A stretch of 37,500 bases of DNA from Prorocentrum cordatum (Eukaryota; Sar; Dinophyceae; Prorocentrales; Prorocentraceae): contig CAUYUJ010020669.1 of the NCBI GenBank assembly GCA_963575745.1, positions 110,667-148,166 of the forward strand, written 5' to 3'. A program made the translations under genes and the position numbers. The number at the start of each line of letters is the position of its first letter. The first letter of the stretch is position 1. Shown here one piece after another: positions 1-8,659 of this stretch. The notes below the pieces were generated by a model. It searched no databases. It was not told where the DNA came from and saw nothing but the letters and a program-made list of their open reading frames with translations.

Positions 1-3000
1 TTGTCAGGTGGGTGAGGCCCTGCTCCTGCCTCCTTTCCACCTCCTTCGCTCGGCTGAGACCCTGCTCCTGCCTCCTTTCCGATGTGTCTGCAGCGTGCTC
101 CATCATCAGCACCAACTCCGTCTTCGTCGCTCGGGGGTAGGGGTTCACCACCATGCTGTGCAACAGGGGGCACTTCATCCCCATGGCGCCACTGAGGAAC
201 CGCAGGCTCCGTGGGCGCTAGGGACTCGGCGGGCGTCCTCGTCCCCGTGCAGCCGCTTCCCCCTTGTTGGGGCTCGGCCGCTTCAGGAACTGCGTGTCGC
301 GTACGTCCGAGGATCGTGTTGTTGTCATCGTCCTGGTCACGCTTCACCTTTTCCTTTGCCCTTATCCTTTCCACTATGGCTGCCATCTTGTGCTCGTATC
401 CCGCGGGCTCCGCCATTGCCACGGGGCGAGTGACGCAAGTCTTCGATCTTAGCGGGGGCAGGACCTTGGGCATCATCCTATGCAGGGGGGTCGCCATGTC
501 CATGTGCCTCGCCAGCGTCTTGTGTGGGCCCAAGCCTCTTCGAAGATTCGTCAGCACTTCAACTCCTTGTCTGGTTGGCGGCTTGCACTGCCTCCTGAGC
601 TTTTGCCGTCGGCGTTGTTGCGCCCAGGCGCCGCAGCCCACGCAGACAAAGACCGTTGGAACCGCCTCGTCGCTGAGCCCGTCGCCCTTCTGGTTCACCG
701 CCACTAGGTGATGTCCGAGTGGTTGGTTGAGGAAGGCCTTGAGGAAAGTGGGGGCGCCAGCGCAACCATTGAGCATAACTTCAGTCCCTGGGCAGTTGAT
801 CTTCAAACACGCCTTGCATTGGAGACCAAAGTTTCCTTCCTCCCACTGGTGCCATCCGTCAGTACGTGTACTCCTTATCCTCTTGATCTGGGCTGTTCGC
901 AGTGTCCAACGCTCGTGGCCATCTCGATCAAACAAGGGAAGTACTGCCGCGACCAGCTTCGCGAAGTTCTTGATCCTCACACTGGCCGTGTCGATAGCCT
1001 TCGCGAAGTCCTCGCTGATAGGTGCATGCATTGCCGCACCAGCTTTGGCTCTCACGTCCGCATAGACATTAGCATCCGTGAGCCTTCTTGTTGCCATATC
1101 CATACAAGCATACTCCTCTCCCGACCGGTGTGCTTTCACGTGCGTCACGCTGCGGAGATGGCGGAACCCAGGCAGACTCTGGGCAAATAAGGCCACGCAC
1201 GCGTATGCCGACTTAGAATGCAACTGCTGCTCGTGCGTGAGGGCCGCCATCCTGACCGTGCCCATGAAGTCCGCATATCCATCAGCTGGGCGGTCTGCCA
1301 CCTGCCCTGTGTACGCGTAGGCAAGGTACTCCGCCATCGCCGAGGACTGCGGTAGTGACGCTGGCACTGGAGCATGCATCGTGCACAGTACTTTGTCCGA
1401 GTGTGGATCCATTAATGCGATAGCCCATCCAGCACGTTGTAGCTCCAAAATGTCTGGCTTCGTACAGCTCCCGTCGAACGAAAGCTCCATCTCCAGATCG
1501 GTCTCAGCAAGCACTGTGGCAGCCATTGTCTCAGGCGTACAATCGAAGTCGTTGCCATCACCGTCGAGGATTACGCTGCCAGTACCGATCTGCATGTCAG
1601 GAATTTCCCACTCAGGAAAAGCGAAAGCCCCTTGCGTGACGACTCGGTCATCCTGCGCTTGGCGGAGCTCCTGGATGAACGAGTCGGGGATTTCAGCTTC
1701 ACAGCGTGCCTCTACGACTTCTGGACGAGTACAATCCACCAGCCTATGCACCAGCGTGTCCTCATCCCCGCACTCGCACTTGCCGTCCGTAAGATAGCCT
1801 TTTTCTTTCGCTTTCTGACGTGTCCATACTCCATCGCAGGCACAGTTCATGATACAGAACTTCTGATATTTGTTGAACTTCCTCGACCTCACATGGCGCC
1901 GAAGGATATCAAAGTTGACTCTCGTGTAAGGCTGCATTTCCCACTTTTCCGCTAGGGCCTTCTCATGCTGCACTGCAAGACCTTGCCTCAGCATCATTCC
2001 CAGAAGGCCTGGAGTGAGTTGCCCTACATGCACTTCATCGCCTCGATGGTTTATCCAGATTAGCCCTGTACGCGTCTGCCACCCAGCACGTTGCACTGAA
2101 AGCGCTGCACGTTGTAGGGGGCCACGTGTCTTGCTCCACTGCTTGACCACTCCAGGTTCGGTTACCGCCCTTCGCCACCAGGCTTCCAGCAATGCAAGAG
2201 GAACAGCTGCAGCTGCGGGCCTGGCTGTGGCGGCCCACACCATCCTTGACCATTGGAGGGCAGGCGCCAGCGCCTGTGTGGCAGCAGGGTCGCCTAGCAG
2301 CACCATCTTCGCGCTCGCGGAGATGCCGCCGTGGTTGGGCTTGACGTGCTTGTTGTAGTCCCTTCTTAACTTCAGGAGCTCAGCGTCGTTGACCCCGTTG
2401 ACCTCTACCCCGAAGGTGTGCGCAGGCCTCGCGCCCACACGGTAGATCTCCCCAATTCTCTCCGTCTTCTTTGCAGCTAGCACCTTCTTGAACTTCCGCA
2501 GCTTCTTGAGCCTGCCTCCATATACCTTCTGGCTTGCCCGAAACTTGTCACGCGTACCTTTGGTGTTCCGAGCCCTGCCTCCTGATACATCAGTGCCCAA
2601 GTACGCCGTGCTCCTCATGCTGATCTTCGTATCAAGTTGCAGCCGTCGACTGACTTCATCGCTTATGGCCTTGGTGCTAGAGATTATGGCAAGCTTCTCG
2701 TTGATGCTGGCCCCTAGAGCGCGAGCAACCTTGAAGAAGCCTTTGGTAGCATGCACCGCCTGGTCGATCACCATCTGCTTGCTGCTGCTGTTGACGCCAA
2801 GGGCGGTGTCGTCGATGTAGGAAGCGAAACGAACGAGCGGATGCAACGTTGTGTACATGTCATACTGCTCGACTGCGTGGGCCTTTATCACCACATCTGC
2901 ATACGCATCTCCCGCTGGCAACCCAGCGTTTGCGTGCCTTGGGGCTCCCCCATGGTGGAGTCGCAAGCGTATGATCCTTGGCCCCTTCCACTGATTGTAA

Positions 3001-5132
3001 ACCACCTTTACTATCGGGACTGGCATGCCAAGGCGCACCAATTTGTCGCGCGCCTGATCCAGCTCGATCGTCTCGTAATACTTGCTGTAGTCTGCTACGA
3101 CCGTGACTACATACCTGTCTTGGCATACATTCTGCTCGTTGTCCGCTGCGAGGGCCCATGCGCTGTCGACTGCGCTTCTGCCCGCTGCCGCTCCCCAGTA
3201 GGGTCGGTCCAACCTTTGCTGGATCATGTCGAGGCTAGGTCGTCTCATCTTCTGCCATGCTCTGTACGCCGCCGAGTATAGTATGATCAACCTGTGTCCT
3301 CCGGTAGCCTTGGGCAGCATTGGCATCACCATCCACGTGAGTTGGATGGGAAAAACACCGATTGCCTCCACCGCCTGGAAGATGTCACAGAGGCACTCCA
3401 GGGCCTCGTCATTCAGGTGTTGAAAGTTTGACGGGTGGATGCCGTCAAGACTGCTTGAGGTCTTAGTGGAGAATGCCTTCGATGCTGCTCTGATCAACCT
3501 TGGACTTGGTCTATCCATGGTACTGCGATCAGGTGCCCACACAAACGGTGCCTCCCCTGACGCCTTCCACAGCTTGTGGTGCTTGGCTTCCATGTCCAAT
3601 ACGATTTGGTGAGGATGTCCGCTCATGCCATCTGAGGTTGTCGTGCGCACTACTGTCGGCGCCTGCACCTGATTAAGCTTTGTGATGCGATGGAGGCGCC
3701 CAGCCCCTCCTGCACATGCAATATCGCACCAGTCCTTCCAGCGAGTAGAGCTGTCGCGGTCTGCCAACTGCTTTGCATACTCCATATCTTCTTCGCATTC
3801 TGCAAGAAATTCATGTAATTCTTCGCTAGATGTTGAGGCACGACCGACCAATCGTCTGGCTCTTGTGACGGAGGCGTCAAGACGATGACTGATATGTTGG
3901 CCCACGTAGTCAGTCTCCAGGAAACCTTGGAATTCATCCGTGAGCTGCCTTTCTTGCACTTGACCACGGCCGTTCTTGAGCGCAGCAATCCCTTGAACAG
4001 CATCTGCAAACCATTGCCAGCCGTCAGCGACTGCCTGGATATCTTCAGCGTCTTGACCTTCATATGCGTACGAAATCCACTTGGGTCGAATCATGCCTTT
4101 GAAAGCATCTGGCGCCTTGATAACAGCGCCCGTGATGTGGCCAAGCCGCACTGCAGCCTTGCACGCCCAGAATCCCCATGCACGTGAGAGTACTTTCCAC
4201 GCCACGGCGACTGGTGCAATAGCTGCTTGTCGATAGGCTTCTGCCGCATAGCTCCGCTCAAACTCCCAGTCCGCTTCGTACCACAATGGTCCCACAACTT
4301 TCTCAGCAGCAATCTTTGTCCCTCCAACATATGTAAGGTATTGCATTGTCGTTCCGTGACCACACAACGACAGCTGAACAGGGCGGTGCGGTTTCTTATG
4401 CCATGTCTTATCTACCTGGCATTTCCCCATCAGCCGCATGGCTCCAGAGCTCAATGCGAAGAAGTCGATCGTCGTTGCGCTGGTCGGACCCCTGCATGTG
4501 ATCTGGCCTGGGCTGACGAGCCCGACTTGTGCGTGTACTGGGAACCCTGATGCCTCGACCTCATCGATAGACATATTCCAGTCGCCTCCAACAATACATG
4601 GGTATTGCTGTCCTGCCATCGCAAGCCCTACGTTCATGAGGATCCTAGCGTTCCTCATCGTCATGCCCTCGGCCGTATGCAGGTAAATGTTGAAGACGTT
4701 GATAGGCGGCCATCCTTCCAGTTCCACGAGCACGTGCTGAGCTCGGTGGGGTACCAGCTCTGACCCGAATGCGACCTGCGCGTTCGTCTCGCTTTGTCTT
4801 CGAGCGGCCGTGGTATTGGGATACCCAGGGCCTCGTAGCCCAACGCCTTCCCTTGCGAAAATAGCCAGCCCACCTGACGGAAGATGCCCATCTGTAGGCT
4901 TCCCTGGGATAACCATCATCTGCCACTTTCGGGAGCCAGCCCATGTACAAAGGGCCTCGCATTCCCAGTCCAAGTGTCCTATTTCTTGCGCTAAAACAAC
5001 TAGCGCGCTGGTCCTTACCAATCGAAGCTTAAGCGTGCGCTTCCCTTGACTGGCATTGAATGTCTCGAACAGGTGCTCGCTTGTCATGGATACAGGTGCA
5101 GGTGTAGCACATGTCTTTCCACGTCGTACCAT
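1..5132 (-). CDS. LINE ORF2 polyprotein: endonuclease, reverse transcriptase, RNase H (partial, C-terminus beyond window)
   Basis: The frame stays open for over 1,700 codons from ATG 5130-5132 to the window edge; residue numbers count from there. Endonuclease: LAQEIGH (about 47), GGDWNMS (about 181), TTIDFF (about 221) and HRPVQL (about 249) match the EEP/AP-endonuclease catalytic series. Reverse transcriptase: SLDGIHPSNF, then MLPKATGGHRL (about 605), motif A VVADYSKYYETI (about 681), motif B ANAGLPAGD (about 736) and catalytic FASYIDDTALGV (about 772). A zinc knuckle C-x-C-x8-H-x3-C follows at about 1120. RNase H: LSFDGSC (about 1220), AEYLAY, VTHVKAH, and a late AD-x3-A. A C-x2-C...C zinc-ribbon-like segment (VFVCVGCGAW) lies at about 1498, followed by a low-complexity tail. 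The frame is also open upstream of the ATG into the end of ORF1, so reinitiation or frameshifting could supply translation. Expected role: target-primed reverse transcription. Confidence 0.9.
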   Translation of the reverse strand, partial: MVRRGKTCATPAPVSMTSEHLFETFNASQGKRTLKLRLVRTSALVVLAQEIGHLDWECEALCTWAGSRKWQMMVIPGKPTDGHLPSGGLAIFAREGVGLRGPGYPNTTAARRQSETNAQVAFGSELVPHRAQHVLVELEGWPPINVFNIYLHTAEGMTMRNARILMNVGLAMAGQQYPCIVGGDWNMSIDEVEASGFPVHAQVGLVSPGQITCRGPTSATTIDFFALSSGAMRLMGKCQVDKTWHKKPHRPVQLSLCGHGTTMQYLTYVGGTKIAAEKVVGPLWYEADWEFERSYAAEAYRQAAIAPVAVAWKVLSRAWGFWACKAAVRLGHITGAVIKAPDAFKGMIRPKWISYAYEGQDAEDIQAVADGWQWFADAVQGIAALKNGRGQVQERQLTDEFQGFLETDYVGQHISHRLDASVTRARRLVGRASTSSEELHEFLAECEEDMEYAKQLADRDSSTRWKDWCDIACAGGAGRLHRITKLNQVQAPTVVRTTTSDGMSGHPHQIVLDMEAKHHKLWKASGEAPFVWAPDRSTMDRPSPRLIRAASKAFSTKTSSSLDGIHPSNFQHLNDEALECLCDIFQAVEAIGVFPIQLTWMVMPMLPKATGGHRLIILYSAAYRAWQKMRRPSLDMIQQRLDRPYWGAAAGRSAVDSAWALAADNEQNVCQDRYVVTVVADYSKYYETIELDQARDKLVRLGMPVPIVKVVYNQWKGPRIIRLRLHHGGAPRHANAGLPAGDAYADVVIKAHAVEQYDMYTTLHPLVRFASYIDDTALGVNSSSKQMVIDQAVHATKGFFKVARALGASINEKLAIISSTKAISDEVSRRLQLDTKISMRSTAYLGTDVSGGRARNTKGTRDKFRASQKVYGGRLKKLRKFKKVLAAKKTERIGEIYRVGARPAHTFGVEVNGVNDAELLKLRRDYNKHVKPNHGGISASAKMVLLGDPAATQALAPALQWSRMVWAATARPAAAAVPLALLEAWWRRAVTEPGVVKQWSKTRGPLQRAALSVQRAGWQTRTGLIWINHRGDEVHVGQLTPGLLGMMLRQGLAVQHEKALAEKWEMQPYTRVNFDILRRHVRSRKFNKYQKFCIMNCACDGVWTRQKAKEKGYLTDGKCECGDEDTLVHRLVDCTRPEVVEARCEAEIPDSFIQELRQAQDDRVVTQGAFAFPEWEIPDMQIGTGSVILDGDGNDFDCTPETMAATVLAETDLEMELSFDGSCTKPDILELQRAGWAIALMDPHSDKVLCTMHAPVPASLPQSSAMAEYLAYAYTGQVADRPADGYADFMGTVRMAALTHEQQLHSKSAYACVALFAQSLPGFRHLRSVTHVKAHRSGEEYACMDMATRRLTDANVYADVRAKAGAAMHAPISEDFAKAIDTASVRIKNFAKLVAAVLPLFDRDGHERWTLRTAQIKRIRSTRTDGWHQWEEGNFGLQCKACLKINCPGTEVMLNGCAGAPTFLKAFLNQPLGHHLVAVNQKGDGLSDEAVPTVFVCVGCGAWAQQRRRQKLRRQCKPPTRQGVEVLTNLRRGLGPHKTLARHMDMATPLHRMMPKVLPPLRSKTCVTRPVAMAEPAGYEHKMAAIVERIRAKEKVKRDQDDDNNTILGRTRHAVPEAAEPQQGGSGCTGTRTPAESLAPTEPAVPQWRHGDEVPPVAQHGGEPLPPSDEDGVGADDGARCRHIGKEAGAGSQPSEGGGKEAGAGPHPPD

Positions 5133-5157
5133 CAGCCCACTGACCCGCGGCGGGATG

Positions 5158-6399
5158 CTAGGATTTGCACCCTCCTGTTGGTACTGCAGACACTTCATCT
5201 GTCTTGCGAAACTTGGTTTTCTGGAGGTCGGCCACCATGTCGGAAAGCTGATCCTTGGAGATCTCGTGGCCGTGTTCTCCATGGCATAGCTTTGTGTGGA
5301 GCGCTTCGACGTCCTCCGTTGTCCACTGGGTGTCGTTCCCGCGCTTGTAGGATTCGCCGTTGGTGTTGCCTTCGCTTCCGCTGCTTGTCCCATCAAGGCC
5401 ATCATCAGATTCATGGCCAACAGGAACTTGCACACCATTCCTTGGAGCCGTAGCCTTGGGGATGGATACTTCCAGCTTTTTCTGCACCAACTTTTGTAGC
5501 TTCTGGAAGTTGGCGTCCGCTCGACACTGGTGGTAGAACTGCAGCAGGCCAGGATCCTCCTGGAAGTCTGCGAGGTTGACGTCGAGCGCCATGATGTCCT
5601 CGGGGATGATGGGTGCAGCGCCATCAGAGGCTTCACCGCGGGCAACTTGGACTTGCCGCTGGTGGTGTTCAGCCTCCGCTTTGAACTGCTCAACCTCGTC
5701 CTTCTTTGCCTCGATCGACGCCGACTTTTCTGAAATCTGCTCCTGCAGTGCTTGTAGCTGCAGCTGCAATGCCTCATGATCTTTCGTGAGTTTGTCCAGC
5801 TGCGTCCTGCTGCGCTCGAGCTTCTGCGTCGCCAGCTTGAATGCCGTTGCAGGAGGCCGCAGGTCGCGGATCTGCTCCCTGAGCTTGTCAATCTCCGCCT
5901 TGTGGTACGCATGGGCCGCACCATCCTGCTCCTCGTACTTGACGGCCTCCTTGAGGGCCCGCTCGTGGTAGTTGATCTTTTCCTGAATCGCCGTCCTCTT
6001 TGCGAAGCTGGGGTCTTTCTCGATCTTCTCTTCCGTGTGCTGGTGCTTGTCGCCCTCCGCTTTGAGCCGAGTTGCGGGGCCTCCTTTGCCGACGAGGTTC
6101 CGCAACTTTGCGAGCTCGGCCTCCATGAGCTTGAACTTCGAGCACCACGGCGCAGGCTTCTCAACGAGTCCACTGCCTCCAGCTCGCTTCGATGGTGCAT
6201 CACCTGCACGTGCAGCTGCATCTGCCTTCTTGGCGGCCGTGATGATGCGCTGCGGCGCCTGCTTGCCACAGCTGCACTCGATGCGGCACGCCCAGTTGCC
6301 GTCCATGCCACACGCGCAGCTCCAGAACGGCTTCTTCGAACCTCGCAGCACCCTCGGCCTAGGCTGCTGCTCCTGCACCTTGGCCGGCGCTGGCGCCAT
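5158..6399 (-). CDS. LINE ORF1 protein: zinc-finger and coiled-coil RNA-binding-like protein
   Basis: 413 codons from a true ATG. Residues 26-46 hold a cysteine cluster, W26-x-C28-x-C30-G, then N35-W36, C38, C42-x-C44-G-K, followed by an APQRI stretch. A long charged, heptad-like region at about residues 115-265 is rich in K, E, Q and L and should form a coiled coil. The tail is acidic and Gly/Ser rich with runs such as DDGLDGTSSGSEG. In LINEs, ORF1 proteins trimerise through a coiled coil and bind element RNA; that role is inferred here from architecture and position just upstream of ORF2. The same cysteine motif plus QRI(I/V)-x2-AK recurs in a decayed plus-strand copy near 30.4 kb, which supports a real protein family. 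The stop is TAG at 5158-5160. Confidence 0.85.
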   Translation of the reverse strand: MAPAPAKVQEQQPRPRVLRGSKKPFWSCACGMDGNWACRIECSCGKQAPQRIITAAKKADAAARAGDAPSKRAGGSGLVEKPAPWCSKFKLMEAELAKLRNLVGKGGPATRLKAEGDKHQHTEEKIEKDPSFAKRTAIQEKINYHERALKEAVKYEEQDGAAHAYHKAEIDKLREQIRDLRPPATAFKLATQKLERSRTQLDKLTKDHEALQLQLQALQEQISEKSASIEAKKDEVEQFKAEAEHHQRQVQVARGEASDGAAPIIPEDIMALDVNLADFQEDPGLLQFYHQCRADANFQKLQKLVQKKLEVSIPKATAPRNGVQVPVGHESDDGLDGTSSGSEGNTNGESYKRGNDTQWTTEDVEALHTKLCHGEHGHEISKDQLSDMVADLQKTKFRKTDEVSAVPTGGCKS

Positions 6400-6675
6400 T
6401 GCCCCTGCAGAGGAGCCGTGATGGCCGTCCAGTCGCTGGGCCGCACTGCGCAGCCGCGCCGCCAGGCCAGGGGAGCGGCGCCCCGCCCAGGCGTGGAGGA
6501 GGGCGCGATCCTCCTTGCGTCGGAGTCGCGCTCTATGATGTGCGGCGGTCTCCCTGGGAGCCGCCGTCGCGTGAGCGCTAGTCTCAGCGCGCGGCAGGAG
6601 CCAGATCCCCCTCGCCTGCAGCCCCGCAGGCGCCCGAAGGGGGGCGGCAGCTCCTCGCGAGCCGAAAACTGAGGA
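6400..6675. other. GC-rich sequence upstream of LINE ORF1 (possible 5' UTR)
   Basis: Unique-looking GC-rich sequence lies between the ORF1 ATG (minus strand, 6399) and a GGA microsatellite. It could be the element's 5' UTR and internal promoter. No recognisable promoter motif or target-site duplication was found. Confidence 0.3.
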
Positions 6676-6724
6676 GAAGGGAGGAGGGAGGAGGAGGAGG
6701 AGGAGGAGGAGGAGGAGGAGGAGG
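6676..6724 (+). repeat. (GGA)n microsatellite
   Basis: Purine-only GGA/GAG run, broken only by a GGGA near its start. It separates the LINE flank from a foldback-element fragment. Confidence 0.9.
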
Positions 6725-6725
6725 A

Positions 6726-6869
6726 AAGATCAGCGATGGGCCCCCGATGGCGAAGCCGCACGCTCCTGGGCGGGGTGGGCCATCAGGCCCCTCTAGGCGA
6801 CGAATGGGCGACGGGGGGTCGATGCCTCCCCCCCCAAGGGGGCGACGGGGGGTCGATGTCTCCCCCCCC
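6726..6869 (+). repeat. Fragment of the 28.4-kb foldback element (second dispersed copy)
   Basis: The stretch GATCAGCGATGGGCCCCCGA, then CTCCTGGGCGGG, ATGGGCGACGGGGGGTCGAT and a poly-C run matches 28461-28574 almost base for base in order and spacing. The left arm of that element is missing here. The end block GGGCGACGGGGGGTCGATG plus poly-C is itself duplicated in tandem (6808-6837 and 6839-6869). Confidence 0.7.
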
Positions 6870-7151
6870 CGACTCCTCCACCTCCTCCTCCTCCTCCTCT
6901 CCTCCCCCTCCTACTCCTCTCCTCCTCCTCCTCCTCCTCCTCCTCCTCCGCCTCCTCCTCCCTCCTCCTCCTCCTCCTCCTCCTCCTCCTCCCCTCCTCC
7001 CCTCCTCCTCCCCCTCCGCCCCTCCCCTTCCCCTCCTCCCCCTCCTCCCCCACCTCCTCTCCTCCTCCCCCCTCCTCCTCCTCCTCCTCTCCTCCTCCTC
7101 CTCCTCCTCCTCCTCCCTCCTCCTCCTCCTCCTCCTCCTCCTCCTCCTCTC

Positions 7152-7183
<32 letters not shown>

Positions 7184-7398
7184 TCCCCCTCCTCCCCTCC
7201 CCTTCCCCCTTCTCCTCCTCCCCCTCCCCCCACCTCCTCCTCCTCCTCCTCCTCCTCCTCTCCCCCACCTCCTCCTCCTTCCTCCTCATCCTCCTCCTCC
7301 TCTCCTCCTTCCTCCTCCTCTCCTCTCCTCCTCTCCCCCTTCCTCCTCCTCCTCCTCCTCCTCCTCCTCCTCCTCCTCCTCCTCCTCCTCCTCCTCCT
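6861..7398 (+). repeat. Long (CTC/TCC)n polypyrimidine tract
   Basis: About 540 bases contain almost no purines on this strand: CTC/CCT triplets with CCCC interruptions. Apparent long Leu/Pro/Ser reading frames here are artefacts of the repeat. The tract starts inside the poly-C run of the adjacent foldback fragment. Confidence 0.95.
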
Positions 7399-8100
7399 GA
7401 CAGAACCCCCGGGGGCCTGGCGGGGCAGCATCGCCGGCATGTGGGCGGCACCGACGCGGCGGCAGAGGGCGCGCCGCCCGCGCAGAGGGGGCGCCCACGC
7501 GCAGCTGGGGGGCATGGGGACGCACAGAGGCATACTAATACTAGATGTCCTCATTGGAGGCGCGCTTCCGACCCGAACATCGGAGGTGAGGGGGTGAGAT
7601 CGAAGTGGAACGGAGAGCCCTCCTACCGGGAAATCGGTTTCGGTTTCGTGTTCGTGCGTGCCGTGCGTGCGGGCGAGGCGAAGCTGCGTGGGCGGGCGAG
7701 AAGAAAGTCTCCTCCGGCTGAGGCGCGGCCGGACCAAATGATTCCTTTTCCAGGGGCCGGACCAAATGAATCTTTTCTTAGTGAGATCGATAGTGAGACC
7801 GATCGAGTGAGACGTTGATTTCCCCCCCGAACCTCCTTATCACCCGAAGGGTGGTCGTATAGGTATAATGTACCATCTTGTAGTATATCGTTTCCCGAGC
7901 GTTGTGGTCAGAAAGCGCCCGCCACGACGCATGCAGTCGGGCTGCTGAAGGAAGGAACGCAAAATAAGGAGCGAGGCCCCTTCTTGGCCCTGTAAGCGCC
8001 ATCGTGCCCCAGGAGGGCAAGAGGAACAGCACTGGGGGAACCTAAGATACATCGAGCCCCTTCCGAACCCAAACTGTTCCTTATTTCAGCGTCTTAACTG
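7399..8100. other. Gene-free interval
   Basis: Unique sequence, GC-rich to about 7780 and then AT-richer with TATAGGTATAATG-like patches. No coding region is supported. Confidence 0.5.
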
Positions 8101-8161
8101 TATACTATAAGATTTCTCGGTGCGCGCGTCGCCCCCGGTGGGGCGACGCACATATAGTATA
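8101..8161. repeat. Perfect hairpin between inverted TATACTATA / TATAGTATA arms
   Basis: TATACTATA (8101-8109) and its exact reverse complement (8153-8161) flank a 10-bp perfect stem, GCGTCGCCCC (8126-8135) with GGGGCGACGC (8140-8149) around a CGGT loop. It is symmetric, so no strand can be assigned. Confidence 0.8.
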
Positions 8162-8265
8162 AATATGTTGGGGTGACGCCGAGGGCAGGGGGAAGGGGGC
8201 AGGCTGCTTAGAAGCACCCCTGCCTCTTCGAAGGCGCGGGCCTTGTCTGTAGATGTGTCGGGGAG

Positions 8266-8430
8266 ATGCAAGACTCGGGTTGGCCTGACGGGGGCCATCA
8301 GGAAAATGACGAGATCCCATTTGAAATTTCACGCGGTCTCCCGCTGCAGACATCCCACGAAAACTGGACCGCCAAAATCCTGGAAGCGCTCGTCACAAAA
8401 CTTCGGCTCACCCGGGCTCTGGCTTTACTC
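8266..8430 (+). pseudogene. Possible coding fragment truncated by MITE insertion
   Basis: The plus frame from ATG 8266 gives a varied, helix-compatible peptide (ENWTAKILEALVTKLRL and so on) unlike the compositionally biased frames around it. It reaches the MITE target site at 8431. Read through the empty site, the frame would stop a few codons later. Function unknown; it may be a chance frame. Confidence 0.25.
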
Positions 8431-8597
8431 GAGTCTTACGTTAGGTTGGGCCTGTCCCTCTACAGGGGGATTTTGGTAGAAAAATTGAACATACTGCAAA
8501 CATAGTAGAGATAATTAAAACAAACATCGCCCCCAGACTATTTGTTCATTATCTTTGATACACCTCCTGCAGAGGGACACGCCCGACTTGAGTCTTA
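8431..8597. mobile_element. MITE-like TIR element, copy A (151 bp plus 8-bp TSDs)
   Basis: Element 8439-8589 is flanked by perfect 8-bp direct repeats GAGTCTTA (8431-8438 and 8590-8597). Imperfect TIRs: left TTAGGTTGGGCCTGTCCC, right (reverse complement) AAGTCGGGCGTGTCCC. The core is AT-rich with the shared block CCCCCAGACT. It is non-coding and therefore non-autonomous. Confidence 0.85.
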
Positions 8598-8659
8598 TAA
8601 GTTTTCCCGAATGTGAGGCCCGCGCCTTCTAAGAAGCAGCCTGCTCCTAAGACACCTTC

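Larger units (their letters stand above)
1..6660 (-). mobile_element. LINE-like non-LTR retrotransposon, 3' end outside the window
   Basis: Two consecutive minus-strand reading frames form a classic two-ORF LINE: ORF1 (zinc finger plus coiled coil) and ORF2 (endonuclease, reverse transcriptase, RNase H). Both are free of stops as far as the window shows, so the copy looks young. ORF2 starts 25 nt after the ORF1 stop. No LTRs are seen. The 5' boundary is uncertain: upstream of the ORF1 start there is GC-rich sequence to about 6660, then a GGA microsatellite. The 3' UTR and tail lie before base 1. The family assignment rests on domain order and motifs, not on a database match. Confidence 0.9.

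Noticed and set aside
5776-6672. 298-codon plus-strand frame opposite ORF1
   Set aside because: Antisense shadow of the ORF1 coding sequence; Leu/Arg-rich with no recognisable motif.
6736-7818. Long plus and minus frames rich in Leu/Pro/Ser or Arg/Glu/Gly
   Set aside because: They are translations of the CTC/GAG microsatellite in every frame, with no conserved domain.
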